From the NCBI GenBank assembly GCA_017305665.1, contig JAFKKH010000010.1, positions 62,001 to 126,000 on the forward strand: a DNA stretch of 64,000 nt, read 5' to 3'. Below, piece by piece: positions 19,292 to 29,009 of this stretch. Source of the stretch: Hyphomicrobiales bacterium. GTDB lineage: Bacteria; Pseudomonadota; Alphaproteobacteria; Rhizobiales; Xanthobacteraceae. Below the pieces are notes generated by a model. It was given only the letters and a program-made list of their open reading frames with translations, made no database searches and was not told the DNA's origin. Position 1 is the first letter of the stretch. Every line of letters begins with the position of its first letter. The translations under genes and the position numbers were made by a program.

Positions 19292-19433
19292 GGATGATTT
19301 TTGACGTGACAGTTGGGGCGGAAATAAGAGGGATTTGGCGGACAGGCCGGGGATGAAGCGAATGTGACGGTCGCGATACGGGGACGGCTCCGGAGGGTGG
19401 GCGGCACGATGACGCGGTACGTCCCGCGCACCG

Positions 19434-20516
19434 TCAACTCTGCGGAACCCGGGTCTTGACCGCGGCGCGCGGCCGCGGTGCCTTGCCGGCGGTCGCGCCA
19501 TTGCCATTGCCATTGCCGTTGGTCCTGCGGCGATGCTGCCAGGGCTGCACGACGTTGAGCCAGAGCTCGCGGGTGCCCATGATGGTGATGGCGATCGCGA
19601 AGGGGATCATGAAATAGAGGACGCGGTACACCAGAAGCGTCGCCAGCAACTGCTCCTTGCCAAACTGCGGCAGCGCCACCAGCATCGCCGCGTCGAACAC
19701 GCCGAGGCTACCGGGGGCGTGGCTCGCGAAGCCGAGCAGGGTGGCCAGAATGAAGACCACCGACACCGACACGAAGTCGATGGGCGGATGCGTCGGCATC
19801 AGCAGGTACATCGCGCAGGCGCAGAAACCGAGGTCGACCACACCGATCAGGATTTGCACGAAGGTCAGCCGCGCCGACGGCATCACGACCTTCCAGCCGT
19901 TCTGCCCGAGTTCGCGGCGGTTGCGGCCGGTCATGATCCAGGCCAAATAGATCACAATGCCGGCGAGGCAGCCGACCGCGATCAGGCGGTTGACCGGCGG
20001 CGGCAGCAGGTCCATCGCGCTCGCGGCCCAGGGATGCCAGGCCATGCCGAGGCCGAGCACGAACAGGTTGCCGAGCCAGAACGTCAGCCCGGAGATGAAG
20101 CAGACCTTGGCGACGTCGATCGCGGTCAGTCCGTAGTCGGAATAGATGCGGAAGCGGATCGCGCCGCCAGTGAAGACGGTGGCGCCGATGTTGTGGCCGA
20201 TGGTGTAGCTCGTGAACGCTGACAGCGCGGCGATACGGTAGGGGATGTGGTTCTTGCCGATCGTGCGCAGCGCGAAGAAATCATAGAAGGTCAGCGTGCA
20301 GAACGCGCCAACCACGCAGAGCGCGGCCATCGCGATCTGGTGCGGCGACTTCTCGGTCAGCGCGATCAGAACGACGCCGGTATCGACCCCCTTGAGGGTG
20401 CGGATCAGCGTCATGACGGCGAAAGCAATGATCAGGAGGCTCGCGGCGAGCCCGAGCCGTTTCCAGCCGATCCATTCCTTGAAGCCGCGCTGAAGCGCGG
20501 TCAGCAGCCGATGCAT
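19434..20516 (-). CDS. YbhN/AglD-type membrane protein (LPG synthase transmembrane domain family)
   Basis: The protein has 360 residues with about 8 membrane helices. Typical family features are the FYDFFALRTIGK segment, SAFTSYTIGHNIG and FASHAPGSLGVFDAAML. The C-terminus is polar with an Asn-Gly repeat (NGNGNGNG). Related domains flip or modify lipids (MprF) or span the membrane in glycan pathways; no specific activity can be assigned. There is no soluble aminoacyltransferase domain. The neighbour 143 bases downstream is the SGNH hydrolase, in the same direction. Confidence 0.85.
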   Translation of the reverse strand: MHRLLTALQRGFKEWIGWKRLGLAASLLIIAFAVMTLIRTLKGVDTGVVLIALTEKSPHQIAMAALCVVGAFCTLTFYDFFALRTIGKNHIPYRIAALSAFTSYTIGHNIGATVFTGGAIRFRIYSDYGLTAIDVAKVCFISGLTFWLGNLFVLGLGMAWHPWAASAMDLLPPPVNRLIAVGCLAGIVIYLAWIMTGRNRRELGQNGWKVVMPSARLTFVQILIGVVDLGFCACAMYLLMPTHPPIDFVSVSVVFILATLLGFASHAPGSLGVFDAAMLVALPQFGKEQLLATLLVYRVLYFMIPFAIAITIMGTRELWLNVVQPWQHRRRTNGNGNGNGATAGKAPRPRAAVKTRVPQS

Positions 20517-20989
20517 TCGTCCTCCCGCTAGTGTCCCGATTCAGAAGTTCGCATGTCCGTGCAGCAACCTCCAATGCGAACGTCTGAACTCGCCACACCA
20601 GGTGGCAACACGTTTCGAACCGATCGGGGAGATGGGTGGCAAGCGGCCGTTCCGTTACTCATACGCGAAGAACCCATAAGACAAAAAGGACGGGTTGGGC
20701 AGTCCTTGACAACACAACGTTATGCCTCTGCGGCATGTCATCCGCCGTTCATATACCCATCGACCCATCGGGAAATGCGATTCACTCGTCGGGAAAAAAC
20801 GATGGATGCCGTCGTCGCATCCGGCTCCATATAGGCACAAAACATCCACTGTTCCATGGCCGATTTGTGGTTTCACAGGAACATCAGTGCGCATCGACGG
20901 TTAGCGCAGGTATCCGCAATCGAACGGTTTTGGTCATCCGCAATGAGACAGCGGAGGCTGGCCTGTTCCTGATCATGAGGGTTCAAACG
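20517..20989. other. Intergenic region, 473 bases, with possible stress promoter
   Basis: This region contains the inverted repeat at 20541 and no convincing gene. GGAAC at 20878-20882, followed after 16 bases by GGTT, is one mismatch from the EcfG general-stress consensus (GGAAC-N16/17-CGTT). It lies about 90 bases before the DUF892 gene. It is only a weak candidate promoter. Confidence 0.4.
20541..20587. repeat. Near-perfect inverted repeat, likely dispersed intergenic palindrome
   Basis: TCAGAAGTTCGCATG at 20541-20555 pairs with CAATGCGAACGTCTGA at 20572-20587, with one mismatch and one bulge. Sequence around GTGTCCCGATTCAGAAGTTCGC resembles a short repeat I associate with Bradyrhizobium-group genomes. 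It could also be an operator or transcript-stabilising stem at the 5' side of the YbhN gene. Confidence 0.6.
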
Positions 20990-21496
20990 ATGGGACTGTT
21001 TACCAAAGACATCAAAACCATGAACGATTTGTTCGTGCACCAGTTGCAGGACATTTATTACGCCGAGAAACAACTCGTGAAGGCGTTGCCGAAGATGGCG
21101 GACAAGGCGAGTGATCCCATGCTCAAGCACGGCTTCCTGACCCATCTTGATGAGACCAGGGGTCACGTGAAGCGACTGGAGCAGGTTTTCCAGATGCACG
21201 GCGCCCAGATCAAGGCGGTGGATTGCCCGGCGATCGACGGCATTATCGAGGAGGCGGACGAGGTGACGGGCGAGGTCGCGGACAAGTCGGTGCTCGACGC
21301 CGCGCTGATCAACGCCGGTCAGGCCGCCGAGCACTACGAGATCACCCGCTACGGCAGTCTGATCGCATGGGCGAAGCAGCTTGGCCGCAACGATTGCGCA
21401 GCGGTGCTGCAGAAGACCCTCGACGAGGAGAAGGCGACCGACAAGAAACTCACCGCGCTTGCCGAGAGCAAGATCAACCTGCGCGCCGCGAGCTAA
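20990..21496 (+). CDS. DUF892 (YciE/YciF) ferritin-like protein
   Basis: The protein has 168 residues and a four-helix bundle. The carboxylate/histidine pattern HQLQDIYYAEKQLVKALP, HLDETRGHVKRLEQVF, AAEHYEITRYGSLIAWAK and TLDEEKATDKKLTALAE is the DUF892 signature, with di-iron-like E and E-x-x-H positions. The family is associated with stress responses. GAGG nine bases upstream supports the ATG at 20990 over the ATG at 20975. A strong terminator follows. Confidence 0.88.
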   Translation: MGLFTKDIKTMNDLFVHQLQDIYYAEKQLVKALPKMADKASDPMLKHGFLTHLDETRGHVKRLEQVFQMHGAQIKAVDCPAIDGIIEEADEVTGEVADKSVLDAALINAGQAAEHYEITRYGSLIAWAKQLGRNDCAAVLQKTLDEEKATDKKLTALAESKINLRAAS

Positions 21497-21521
21497 CAGC
21501 CGCGCGTCAGCATAGAGTCCC

Positions 21522-21554
21522 GAGAAACGCCGCGCGATCTGCGCGGCGTTTCTC
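21522..21554 (+). terminator. Intrinsic terminator after DUF892 gene
   Basis: A perfect 14-base stem GAGAAACGCCGCGC / GCGCGGCGTTTCTC has a 5-base loop. The T-tract is short and inside the stem arm. Confidence 0.8.
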
Positions 21555-21678
21555 TGTCGGCGCTGCTGACATGATTCGATCTATACCGAAGCGTTGCGGG
21601 AAACGGCGCGCTAACTGAAGCGTTCACAACTGACACTTTGCGTCGCGACGCGATGTCATGATCCTTCAGAGGTGCCTC

Positions 21679-23130
21679 ATGCACGCAACGTCCCTTTCGC
21701 CCGCCGGTGAACCGGCCGTGGCCGCACGCAACCAAAACCGTAAATCCTCCCGCGCGTCGTCGTCGCTGACGCTCGCCGCCATGAGCCTCGGCTACGGCGT
21801 CGTCCAGCTCGATGTCACCATCGTCAACACCGCGCTGGAAGCGATCGGCCGATCGCTCGGTGGCGGCGTCGCCAACCTGCAGTGGATTGTCAGCACCTAT
21901 ACGATCGCGTTCGCGGCATTGATCCTGACCGCCGGGGCGCTGGGCGATCGCATCGGCGCGCGGCGTGTGTTCATGAGCGGCTTCTCGATCTTCACGGCGG
22001 CGTCGCTCGGCTGTGTTGTCGCGCCCAATGCAGCGATCCTGATCGCGGCGCGAGCGGTGCAGGGTCTTGCCGCGGCGCTTCTGGTGCCGAACTCGCTCGC
22101 GCTTCTCAATCATGCCTATCCGGATAACCGCGACCGAGGTCGTGCGGTCGGGACCTGGGCGGCCGGCGCAAGCCTGGCGTTGACCGCAGGGCCTCTGGTC
22201 GGCGGTGGGCTGATCGCGCTGAGCGGGTGGCGTGCGATCTTCCTGGTCAACCTGCCGATCGGCCTTGCCGGTCTGTGGCTGACGTGGCGCTACGCCGGCG
22301 AGACCACCCGCTCGCCCAGGCATGAACTCGATCTTCCGGGTCAGGTGCTGGCGATCGCGTCGCTCGGCGCGCTCGCCGCCGCGCTGATCGAGGGCGGTCA
22401 CGCCGGCTGGCGCAATCCATGGGTGATGGCAGGATTCGTCGCGGCAGTACTGCTTGGCGTGCTGTTCGTCGCGCAGGAGCGGCGCGCGGCACAGCCGATG
22501 CTGCCATTGCTGCTGTTCCGCAACCGGAGGTTCGCGCTCATTTCGCTGATCGGTCTGCTCGTCAACGTCGCGTTCTATGGATTGATCTTCGTCTTCAGTC
22601 TTTACTTCCAGCAGATCAACCATTGGTCGCCGCTTGCGACCGGGCTCGCGTTCGTGCCGATGATGGGTGCGGTGCTGCCGGTCAATCTGATCGCGCCACG
22701 GCTCGCCGAACGGTTCGGCGCACCGGCGGTCATCGCGGCCGGCGCCGCGATCGCGGCGATGGGCTGTCTTGCGCTGCTCGGGATCGGGGCAGGGACGAGC
22801 TACCCGGCGGTCGTTGCGCAACTCATCGCAATCGGCGGCGGACTCGGGCTGCTGGTACCGCCGCTGACGTCGGCCTTGCTCGGCAGCGTGGACAAGGCGC
22901 GCTCGGGTCTCGCCGCGGGCGTTCTGAATTCGACGCGGCAGACCGGAAGCGTTGTCGGCGTCGCGCTGTTCGGCTCGCTGCATGGCGGCGCGGGTGATTT
23001 CGTGCACGGCGCGCATCTCGCGCTTGGAATTTCCGCCGCGCTGCTGATTATCGCCGCCGCGACCATCTGGTTGGGAACACGCATCGGTGAGCGAACAGCC
23101 ACCGTGAGTCAGGGCGACGCAGCACGCTGA
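21679..23130 (+). CDS. DHA2-family (EmrB/QacA type) MFS drug exporter
   Basis: The protein has 483 residues and about 14 hydrophobic segments. DHA2 motifs are present: LDVTIVNTALEAIGRSL in TM1, WIVSTYTIAFAALILTAGALGDRIGARRVF (motif A), and motif C-like GPLVGGGLIALSGWRAIFLVNLPIG. It exports hydrophobic compounds by proton antiport. AGAGGTG six bases before the ATG at 21679 fixes the start. No regulator or membrane-fusion protein is adjacent. Confidence 0.9.
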   Translation: MHATSLSPAGEPAVAARNQNRKSSRASSSLTLAAMSLGYGVVQLDVTIVNTALEAIGRSLGGGVANLQWIVSTYTIAFAALILTAGALGDRIGARRVFMSGFSIFTAASLGCVVAPNAAILIAARAVQGLAAALLVPNSLALLNHAYPDNRDRGRAVGTWAAGASLALTAGPLVGGGLIALSGWRAIFLVNLPIGLAGLWLTWRYAGETTRSPRHELDLPGQVLAIASLGALAAALIEGGHAGWRNPWVMAGFVAAVLLGVLFVAQERRAAQPMLPLLLFRNRRFALISLIGLLVNVAFYGLIFVFSLYFQQINHWSPLATGLAFVPMMGAVLPVNLIAPRLAERFGAPAVIAAGAAIAAMGCLALLGIGAGTSYPAVVAQLIAIGGGLGLLVPPLTSALLGSVDKARSGLAAGVLNSTRQTGSVVGVALFGSLHGGAGDFVHGAHLALGISAALLIIAAATIWLGTRIGERTATVSQGDAAR

Positions 23131-23296
23131 CGTCTGCGACAGATACGCGCACCGTTTTCCGGACATTCGAGAACGCGCGTGAATACGCGACTATCTCGCT
23201 TGGCATTAGACGTAAGGACCAAGTTCCTTGCGCAGTTTACGCTGGACCCGCGGTGCTATCTTCCGCAAGACAGTCTCCGGCGGAAGGGGACACCAA

Positions 23297-24259
23297 TTGT
23301 CAGATATAGCCGGACGGGCGAGTGCGCGTGCAACGATATTCCAGGCGCAATCGCTGCCGCATCCGGCCGGCGTAAGTGGCCGCCAGGTCAACTGGCGCTA
23401 CGTGTCCGCGGTGGGAACCTATCATCTGCTGGCCTTACTGGCGTTCAATCCGTGGTTCTTCAGTTGGACCGGCGTGGTGCTCGCGGTCGCCGGCGTCTAC
23501 GTCTTCGGCGCGCTCGGCATCAATCTCTGTTATCACCGGTTGTTGAGTCACCGCAGCTTCAGTTGCCCGCTGTGGCTCGAGCATACGTTTGCGATCATCG
23601 CGGTGTGCTGCGTCGAGGATACGCCCGCGCGCTGGGTGGCTACCCATCGGCAGCATCACCATCGCGCCGACGATCAACCCGATCCGCACAGTCCGCTGGT
23701 CAGCCTTTTCTGGTCCTACATGGGCTGGCTGTTCGTCGAGAACACCGACCTCAGCCGCGCCATCGGCTACGACCGCTATGCGCGCGATATCGTCCGTGAC
23801 AGGTTCTACCGATGGATCGAGCGCGCGGTAGTATGGATCACGCTCGCGCAGTCGCTGGTGTATTTCGTGGCGGGTTATCTCGCCGGGCTATTGCTTGCGG
23901 GGACGGTTGCCGGCGCACTGCAATTCGGCGCCAGCGTCTGGCTGTGGGGTGTCGTCGTCAGGACTGTTCTGGTGTGGCATGTGACGTGGTGCGGAAATTC
24001 CTTTCCTCATCTGTTCGGCTATCGCAACTATGAAACTGGTGACAACAGCCGCAACAATGCGTGGGTCGCCATCATCACCAGTGGCGAGGGATGGCACAAC
24101 AATCATCACGCCGACCCCAACTCGGCCACCAACCAGCGGCACTGGTGGGAAGTGGATCTGACCTATCAGCTATTGCGATTGCTGGTCCTGCTGGGCCTAG
24201 CGTGGGATGTGCAGTTGCCGCAGCGCGCACCTTTGCCCCGGCCGAAAACGCCGAACTGA
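23297..24259 (+). CDS. Membrane fatty acid desaturase (acyl-CoA delta-9 type)
   Basis: The protein has 320 residues. The three histidine boxes that hold the di-iron centre are HRLLSH, HRQHHH and HNNHH, with membrane segments between them. It should introduce a double bond into membrane acyl chains. The TTG at 23297 preceded by GGAAGGGGAC is my preferred start (SDIAGRASARATIF...). The longer frame from 23228 lacks a better ribosome-binding site. The partner electron donor is not encoded next to it. Confidence 0.87.
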   Translation: MSDIAGRASARATIFQAQSLPHPAGVSGRQVNWRYVSAVGTYHLLALLAFNPWFFSWTGVVLAVAGVYVFGALGINLCYHRLLSHRSFSCPLWLEHTFAIIAVCCVEDTPARWVATHRQHHHRADDQPDPHSPLVSLFWSYMGWLFVENTDLSRAIGYDRYARDIVRDRFYRWIERAVVWITLAQSLVYFVAGYLAGLLLAGTVAGALQFGASVWLWGVVVRTVLVWHVTWCGNSFPHLFGYRNYETGDNSRNNAWVAIITSGEGWHNNHHADPNSATNQRHWWEVDLTYQLLRLLVLLGLAWDVQLPQRAPLPRPKTPN

Positions 24260-24264
24260 AAATC

Positions 24265-24699
24265 TCACCTCTTGCGCAGCGCGAAGTGCGCGCCGCAGAA
24301 GGCCATGACGGTGCCGAGGATGAGCGCGGCGAGGCCGCCGAGCATCCCCGCGACGGTGGGCACCGCGCTCGGTGCCGAGGCGGCCTGACCGACGCCGGCC
24401 AGCACCAGCACGCCGACCGCGATCAGGAATTGCCGCATCCGGTTCGGAATTCGCCCCGAGGCCGCGCTATCCATCAGCGTTGCGACGAAGTACCCGCCGG
24501 AGAAGCCGGCCGTTGCGATCAGCCACCATGCGATCGCGGCGCCTGCCGGCATGAACTCCGTTGAGTCCGAGCGCCACAGCCCGCCGAGATCGAGGCCATA
24601 GCGCGCGCCGAGCATGTGCACGGCGAGTGCGAGCAGCATGCCCGACACCATGGCGCCGCCGAGAATCAGGTGGCGCGGAAAATATGTCGTTTCGGCCAT
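24265..24699 (-). CDS. Small four-helix membrane protein, unknown
   Basis: The protein has 144 residues with four predicted membrane helices (about 10-30, 52-75, 85-105, 112-137) and short loops. I do not recognise a family motif. It converges with the desaturase, the two stops being only five bases apart. The start at 24699 (MAETTYFPRHLILGG) was preferred over an upstream in-frame start because the first helix begins soon after. It is divergent from the 195-residue membrane protein. Confidence 0.7.
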   Translation of the reverse strand: MAETTYFPRHLILGGAMVSGMLLALAVHMLGARYGLDLGGLWRSDSTEFMPAGAAIAWWLIATAGFSGGYFVATLMDSAASGRIPNRMRQFLIAVGVLVLAGVGQAASAPSAVPTVAGMLGGLAALILGTVMAFCGAHFALRKR

Positions 24700-24772
24700 C
24701 GCCGATTTGTAGGATAGAACGCGCTGGCCACGCAAGCGAACCCAGCTTGCGCCAGATCAAGGATCTCCGATC

Positions 24773-25360
24773 GTGTCACAGCCGCCCGGGACCTCAGCGC
24801 CAGGTCTCACCTACGCCTACAAGGCATCATTGGTCGGATCGGCGCATCAGTTCGCGCTGGAGGATGACGCCATCGTCTGGCAGGCGGGCCGCAGGTCGGG
24901 GAAGTGGCGCTATGCGGATATCGTGGGGGTGCGGATGTCGTACCGGCCGATGTCGATGCAGACGCGGCGCTTCCGGACCGACCTCGAACATCGCGGCGGC
25001 GACCGTCTCGTCGTGATGTCCACCACCTGGCAGACCGTGACGCTGATGGTCGCGCAGGACCGCGACTATCGCGCCTTCATCCTCGAAGTGCATCGGCGGC
25101 TGGCGGCGCAGGGCCACCGGGTTGCGCTGATCGGCGGCATCGGGCCGGTCATCCACACCATCGGGCTTGCCGGCGTGGCGCTGGTGAGCATTGCGATCGC
25201 GGGGCTGCTGGCGCGGGCGCTCGCGACGCACGCCTATGGCGGCGCGCTGTTCATCGCCGGATTCGCCGCGCTGTTCGGCTGGCAGATCGGCGGCTTCCTG
25301 GCGTGCAACAAGCCGCGCCCCTACACGTTCGATGCGCTGCCGCAGGATCTGCTGCCGTAA
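24773..25360 (+). CDS. Hypothetical protein with two C-terminal membrane helices
   Basis: The protein has 195 residues starting at a GTG (24773). The first ~115 residues look like a soluble PH-like beta domain (FALEDDAIVWQAGRRSGKWR, VMSTTWQTVTLMVAQD). Two hydrophobic helices (about 120-145 and 150-172) and a short tail follow. I do not recognise a named family. It ends six bases before the convergent Usp gene. Confidence 0.7.
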   Translation: MSQPPGTSAPGLTYAYKASLVGSAHQFALEDDAIVWQAGRRSGKWRYADIVGVRMSYRPMSMQTRRFRTDLEHRGGDRLVVMSTTWQTVTLMVAQDRDYRAFILEVHRRLAAQGHRVALIGGIGPVIHTIGLAGVALVSIAIAGLLARALATHAYGGALFIAGFAALFGWQIGGFLACNKPRPYTFDALPQDLLP

Positions 25361-25366
25361 ATTACC

Positions 25367-25792
25367 TCAACGCCGTACCACCAGCACCGAGCACTTGGCA
25401 TAACGCACGACGTGGCCGGCGTTGGAGCCGAGAAAATAGGTCTTCATCGCCGGGCGATGCGAGGTCATCACGATCAGGTCGGCCTTGATCGCCTGCGCCT
25501 CTTCCAGAATCTCGTGATAGATGCCGCCCTGCCGCACCACGCTGGAAATGCGCGAGGGCTCGAGGCCGGCCTCGCGCGCGACGATCGCGAGCGCATCTTC
25601 CGACGACTGGCGCTGCTGCACGTCGAAATCAGCCGGCACGTATTCCGCGAGCATCACCGGCGTCATCTGCAGCACGTTCAACAGTCGCACGGTCCCGTTC
25701 GAGGACTGCGACAGCGATATGGCGGTATCGATCGCGGGCTTTGCGAGATCGGTATCGGCGAGATCGATCGGCACGAGAATGGATTTGAACAT
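25367..25792 (-). CDS. Universal stress protein (UspA family)
   Basis: The protein has 141 residues and a single Usp domain starting MFKSILVPIDLADTD. The C-terminal nucleotide-binding region reads MTSHRPAMKTYFLGSNAGHV, a variant of the G-x2-G-x9-G-S/T loop, ending in CSVLVVRR. ATP binding is likely but the loop is not canonical. No stress-promoter motif was evident upstream. Confidence 0.9.
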   Translation of the reverse strand: MFKSILVPIDLADTDLAKPAIDTAISLSQSSNGTVRLLNVLQMTPVMLAEYVPADFDVQQRQSSEDALAIVAREAGLEPSRISSVVRQGGIYHEILEEAQAIKADLIVMTSHRPAMKTYFLGSNAGHVVRYAKCSVLVVRR

Positions 25793-25942
25793 CGGCGCCC
25801 TCCATCATGGTCCGGGTCCGCTTGTCGCCTCCTGTCTTCCGCAGGTTTTCCTGAACCCAAAGACCGCTTGCACATGACGCGGTGTCCCCCGCGCATCGGG
25901 CCAGAGTAGCACAAAACGGGGCGAATGCGACGCGCGCAGGTG

Positions 25943-26476
25943 TCACGCGTCCTTTAGAAGCTTCGGGCTGATGAATTGCTGGAGTTGTCCGCCTCGGAAC
26001 GAAACATCGTCCCAGTTCTCGATGGCGAAGTCGAGCACGGCGAGGCCCGAGGTCGGCAGGTTGTCGGCGAGCGCCGCGCGCGCTGCGGCATCGCCGCCAC
26101 CGGTCAGGCTGAGTGCGATCTCGTGAAAACCGGGATTGTGGCCGATCAGCATCAGACGTTTCGGATCCTCGGCCGCGGCGGCGCGGATGATTGCCAGAAG
26201 TTGTGCAGGCTCGGCGCCGTAGAGATCGGGCAGGTGAACGGCATGCGGCTGCGCGGTCGCCGCGAGCGCGCGCTCCACGATATCCCACGTGGCGCGGGCG
26301 CGCACCGCGGTGGAGACCAGCGCGAGATCGGGCAGCAGATCGCGCCGGCCGGCGATCCAGTGGCCGATCTCCGCGGCATCGGCGTTGCCGCGCGCGTCGA
26401 GCCGGCGATCCCAGTCGTTGCCGCTGGGTGAATCGCTTTCGGTTTTGGCGTGACGAAGCAGCAGCAGGCGGCGCAT
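25943..26476 (-). CDS. SixA-like histidine phosphatase
   Basis: The protein has 177 residues. The phosphoglycerate-mutase-like RHAK motif (RRLLLLRHAKTESD) is at residues 2-15, and the second catalytic His is in LMLIGHNPGFHEIA. This layout fits SixA-type phosphohistidine phosphatases. The ATG at 26476 places the RHAK motif at the expected distance from the N-terminus; upstream in-frame starts would add 16 unlikely residues. Its target phosphorelay is unknown. No Hpt gene is adjacent; the nearest in the window is at 11942. Confidence 0.85.
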   Translation of the reverse strand: MRRLLLLRHAKTESDSPSGNDWDRRLDARGNADAAEIGHWIAGRRDLLPDLALVSTAVRARATWDIVERALAATAQPHAVHLPDLYGAEPAQLLAIIRAAAAEDPKRLMLIGHNPGFHEIALSLTGGGDAAARAALADNLPTSGLAVLDFAIENWDDVSFRGGQLQQFISPKLLKDA

Positions 26477-26716
26477 GACGCAATCTCGATTCGGCGTTAC
26501 AGCATGACCGGGAACGCCGGACACACATATCTACTTTGCGGATTAATCTACAGGCCAGTGGGGTGATTCCAACATTCGCATTCCCTTTCAGCACGCGTCC
26601 CTGCGAATATCAGAATCAAAGAACCACTAGTGGATACAAATTGCTAGTGAAGCTTTTTCCGCTCCATTTGTGCGGGACAAGGTGACAAGCTCGATATGGT
26701 CTCGTAAGGACATGCG

Positions 26717-28147
26717 ATGACCTCGGAGATCACAGGTGCGGCCAATGGTCCCGGCGAGTCGGAAGCATCCGCCGACGCGGCGCCGGAACGCCTGCGGTTG
26801 AGGTCCGATCACGATGCCGATGTTTGCGTGATCGGTGCTGGCCTTGCGGGCCTGACGGTAGCGTTCGAGGCGGCGCGGATGGGCGCGAGCGTCGCCGTGC
26901 TTGAAGGCCGCCATGTCGGCTGGAACGCGTCGGGCCATCATCTCGGCACGGTGATGCCGGGTTACGCGCTGCCGCTATCCGATCTGATCGCGCGAGTCGG
27001 GTTCGACGATGCGCGCGAGTTGTGGTTGCTGTCGAAGCAGGGCGCCGAATATGTCCGCGCGCAAGCCGCCGAGGATGTCATTCCCGATCTTGCGCTGAGC
27101 GACGGTGCGCTCGAGGTCTCCAATGTCGACGCCGGTGACCGGCTGATCAGCCGTCTGCAGATGCTCACCGAGGATTTCGCAACGGAAGTGGAAGGCTGGC
27201 AGGTCGATCGTGTGCGCGACGCGCTGCGCACCGAGCGCTATTTTCACGCGGTGCATTACCCAAAAGCGTTCCAGATCGACGGCCGCAAATACATTCACGG
27301 CCTCGCGGAGCTCGCCCGCAGGGCCGGTGTGCGCATTTTCGAGGAGACGCCTGTGGTCGGCATCGATGCCGCCGGTGTCCGAAAACGAATCGTGACGCCG
27401 CAGGCGCGGCTGCGCGCCTCGCATGTCGTGCTTGCCGGCAACGTCCATCTCGGCGAGGCGTCGCGGCGGCTGTCGGATACGTTGCTCCCGGTGTGGCGCT
27501 ATGCCGCCGTCACCGCGCCGCTCGGAGAGCGGCTCGCGGAGGTGATCACGTTCCAGGGTTCCGTCACCGACAGCGACGGCATCGATCATTTCCGGATCGT
27601 CGAGGGCGATCGCCTGATGTGGGCGAGCCCCGAAACCACCTGGGAGGCGCGGCCGCAACGGTATGCCGGCGCCATCCGCAACCGCATCCGTACGATGTTT
27701 CCGAAGCTCGGCAAGGTCGAGATCGCCGAGACGTTCTGCGGTGCGATCGGGCAGACCGTGCACGGCATGCCGCAGATCGGCCAGTTGCGCCCGGGCCTCT
27801 GGGTCGCGAGCGGCTTTGGCCGGCAGGGGCTGAACACCTCGGCGATGGCGGGTCAACTGCTCGCGCGCAGCATGTTCGCGAGCGACGACCGCTGGCGGCT
27901 GTTTTCGCCGTTCGAACTGGTGTGGGCTGGCGGAACCAGCGGGCGCGTCGCCGGATACGCCCTCAATGTGGCCGGGCGTGCAGGCTCGGCCGCCGCCGGC
28001 ACGCTTGCGCGCTACCGGGAGCGGGCGCGGGGCAGGGAGCGCACGCGGGAGGCGCGGCTCGCCGCCGCCAACCGGCAGGCGGGAACGCAGTCGTCGCGCT
28101 CTGGCGCTGCGTCATCGTCGCCGGATCGTTCCGAAGGAATAGAATGA
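26717..28147 (+). CDS. FAD-dependent oxidoreductase, DAO/PuuB-like
   Basis: The protein has 476 residues. After a ~35-residue polar leader comes a dinucleotide-binding motif VCVIGAGLAGLTVAFEAARMG. The GWNASGHHLGTVMPGY segment is typical of amine/glutamylputrescine oxidases. The C-terminal flavin-contact region has GLWVASGFGRQGLNTSAMAG, followed by a ~60-residue Arg/Ala-rich tail. It probably oxidises an amine or amino acid. AAGGA lies nine bases upstream of the ATG. No polyamine genes are nearby to identify the substrate. Confidence 0.83.
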   Translation: MTSEITGAANGPGESEASADAAPERLRLRSDHDADVCVIGAGLAGLTVAFEAARMGASVAVLEGRHVGWNASGHHLGTVMPGYALPLSDLIARVGFDDARELWLLSKQGAEYVRAQAAEDVIPDLALSDGALEVSNVDAGDRLISRLQMLTEDFATEVEGWQVDRVRDALRTERYFHAVHYPKAFQIDGRKYIHGLAELARRAGVRIFEETPVVGIDAAGVRKRIVTPQARLRASHVVLAGNVHLGEASRRLSDTLLPVWRYAAVTAPLGERLAEVITFQGSVTDSDGIDHFRIVEGDRLMWASPETTWEARPQRYAGAIRNRIRTMFPKLGKVEIAETFCGAIGQTVHGMPQIGQLRPGLWVASGFGRQGLNTSAMAGQLLARSMFASDDRWRLFSPFELVWAGGTSGRVAGYALNVAGRAGSAAAGTLARYRERARGRERTREARLAAANRQAGTQSSRSGAASSSPDRSEGIE

Positions 28148-28262
28148 GATCATAGGGGTTCGCCTCTCGGGAATGTGAGCGGCGCCGGTCCGGATCGGTG
28201 TAACTTTACGGGCTACGGCTGCGTATCTCGCACGGTCCCTTTCGATTGCCACGGAGATATCC

Positions 28263-28778
<516 letters not shown>

Positions 28779-28857
28779 TGAGTTGACGCGGTTTCGGCCT
28801 CGCGGCCCACGCAACCACCGCGATCCTCCCGGCAAGAGTTGCCCCGCTAGGCAAGAG

Positions 28858-28890
28858 TGCCCCGGTCTGTCGGCCGGGGCATTCTTTTTA
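28858..28890 (+). terminator. Intrinsic terminator
   Basis: TGCCCCGG and CCGGGGCA form an 8-base perfect stem followed by ATTCTTTTTA. It ends transcription before the flgE promoter. Confidence 0.85.
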
Positions 28891-28918
28891 TCATATTGAA
28901 GCAACAATACTTTTCCTG

Positions 28919-28935
28919 TTGGCACGGGGCTTGCG
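28919..28935 (+). promoter_or_regulatory. Sigma-54 promoter of flgE
   Basis: TTGGCACGGGGCTTGCG matches the -24/-12 consensus (TGGCACG-N4-TTGC) with invariant GG and GC separated by exactly 10 bases. It lies 75 bases upstream of the flgE start. An activator such as FlbD would be required. Confidence 0.85.
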
Positions 28936-29009
28936 ACATCGTTCTCCGACTGCGGCTGTGGTTTGGCTGACCTCCGGCGGGCCGCCCGGATCGAGTTGGA
29001 GACGATGTT

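Noticed and set aside
20878-20902. EcfG general-stress promoter before the DUF892 gene
   Set aside because: GGAAC is present but the -10 is GGTT instead of CGTT. It is recorded as a weak possibility only and not listed as a promoter.
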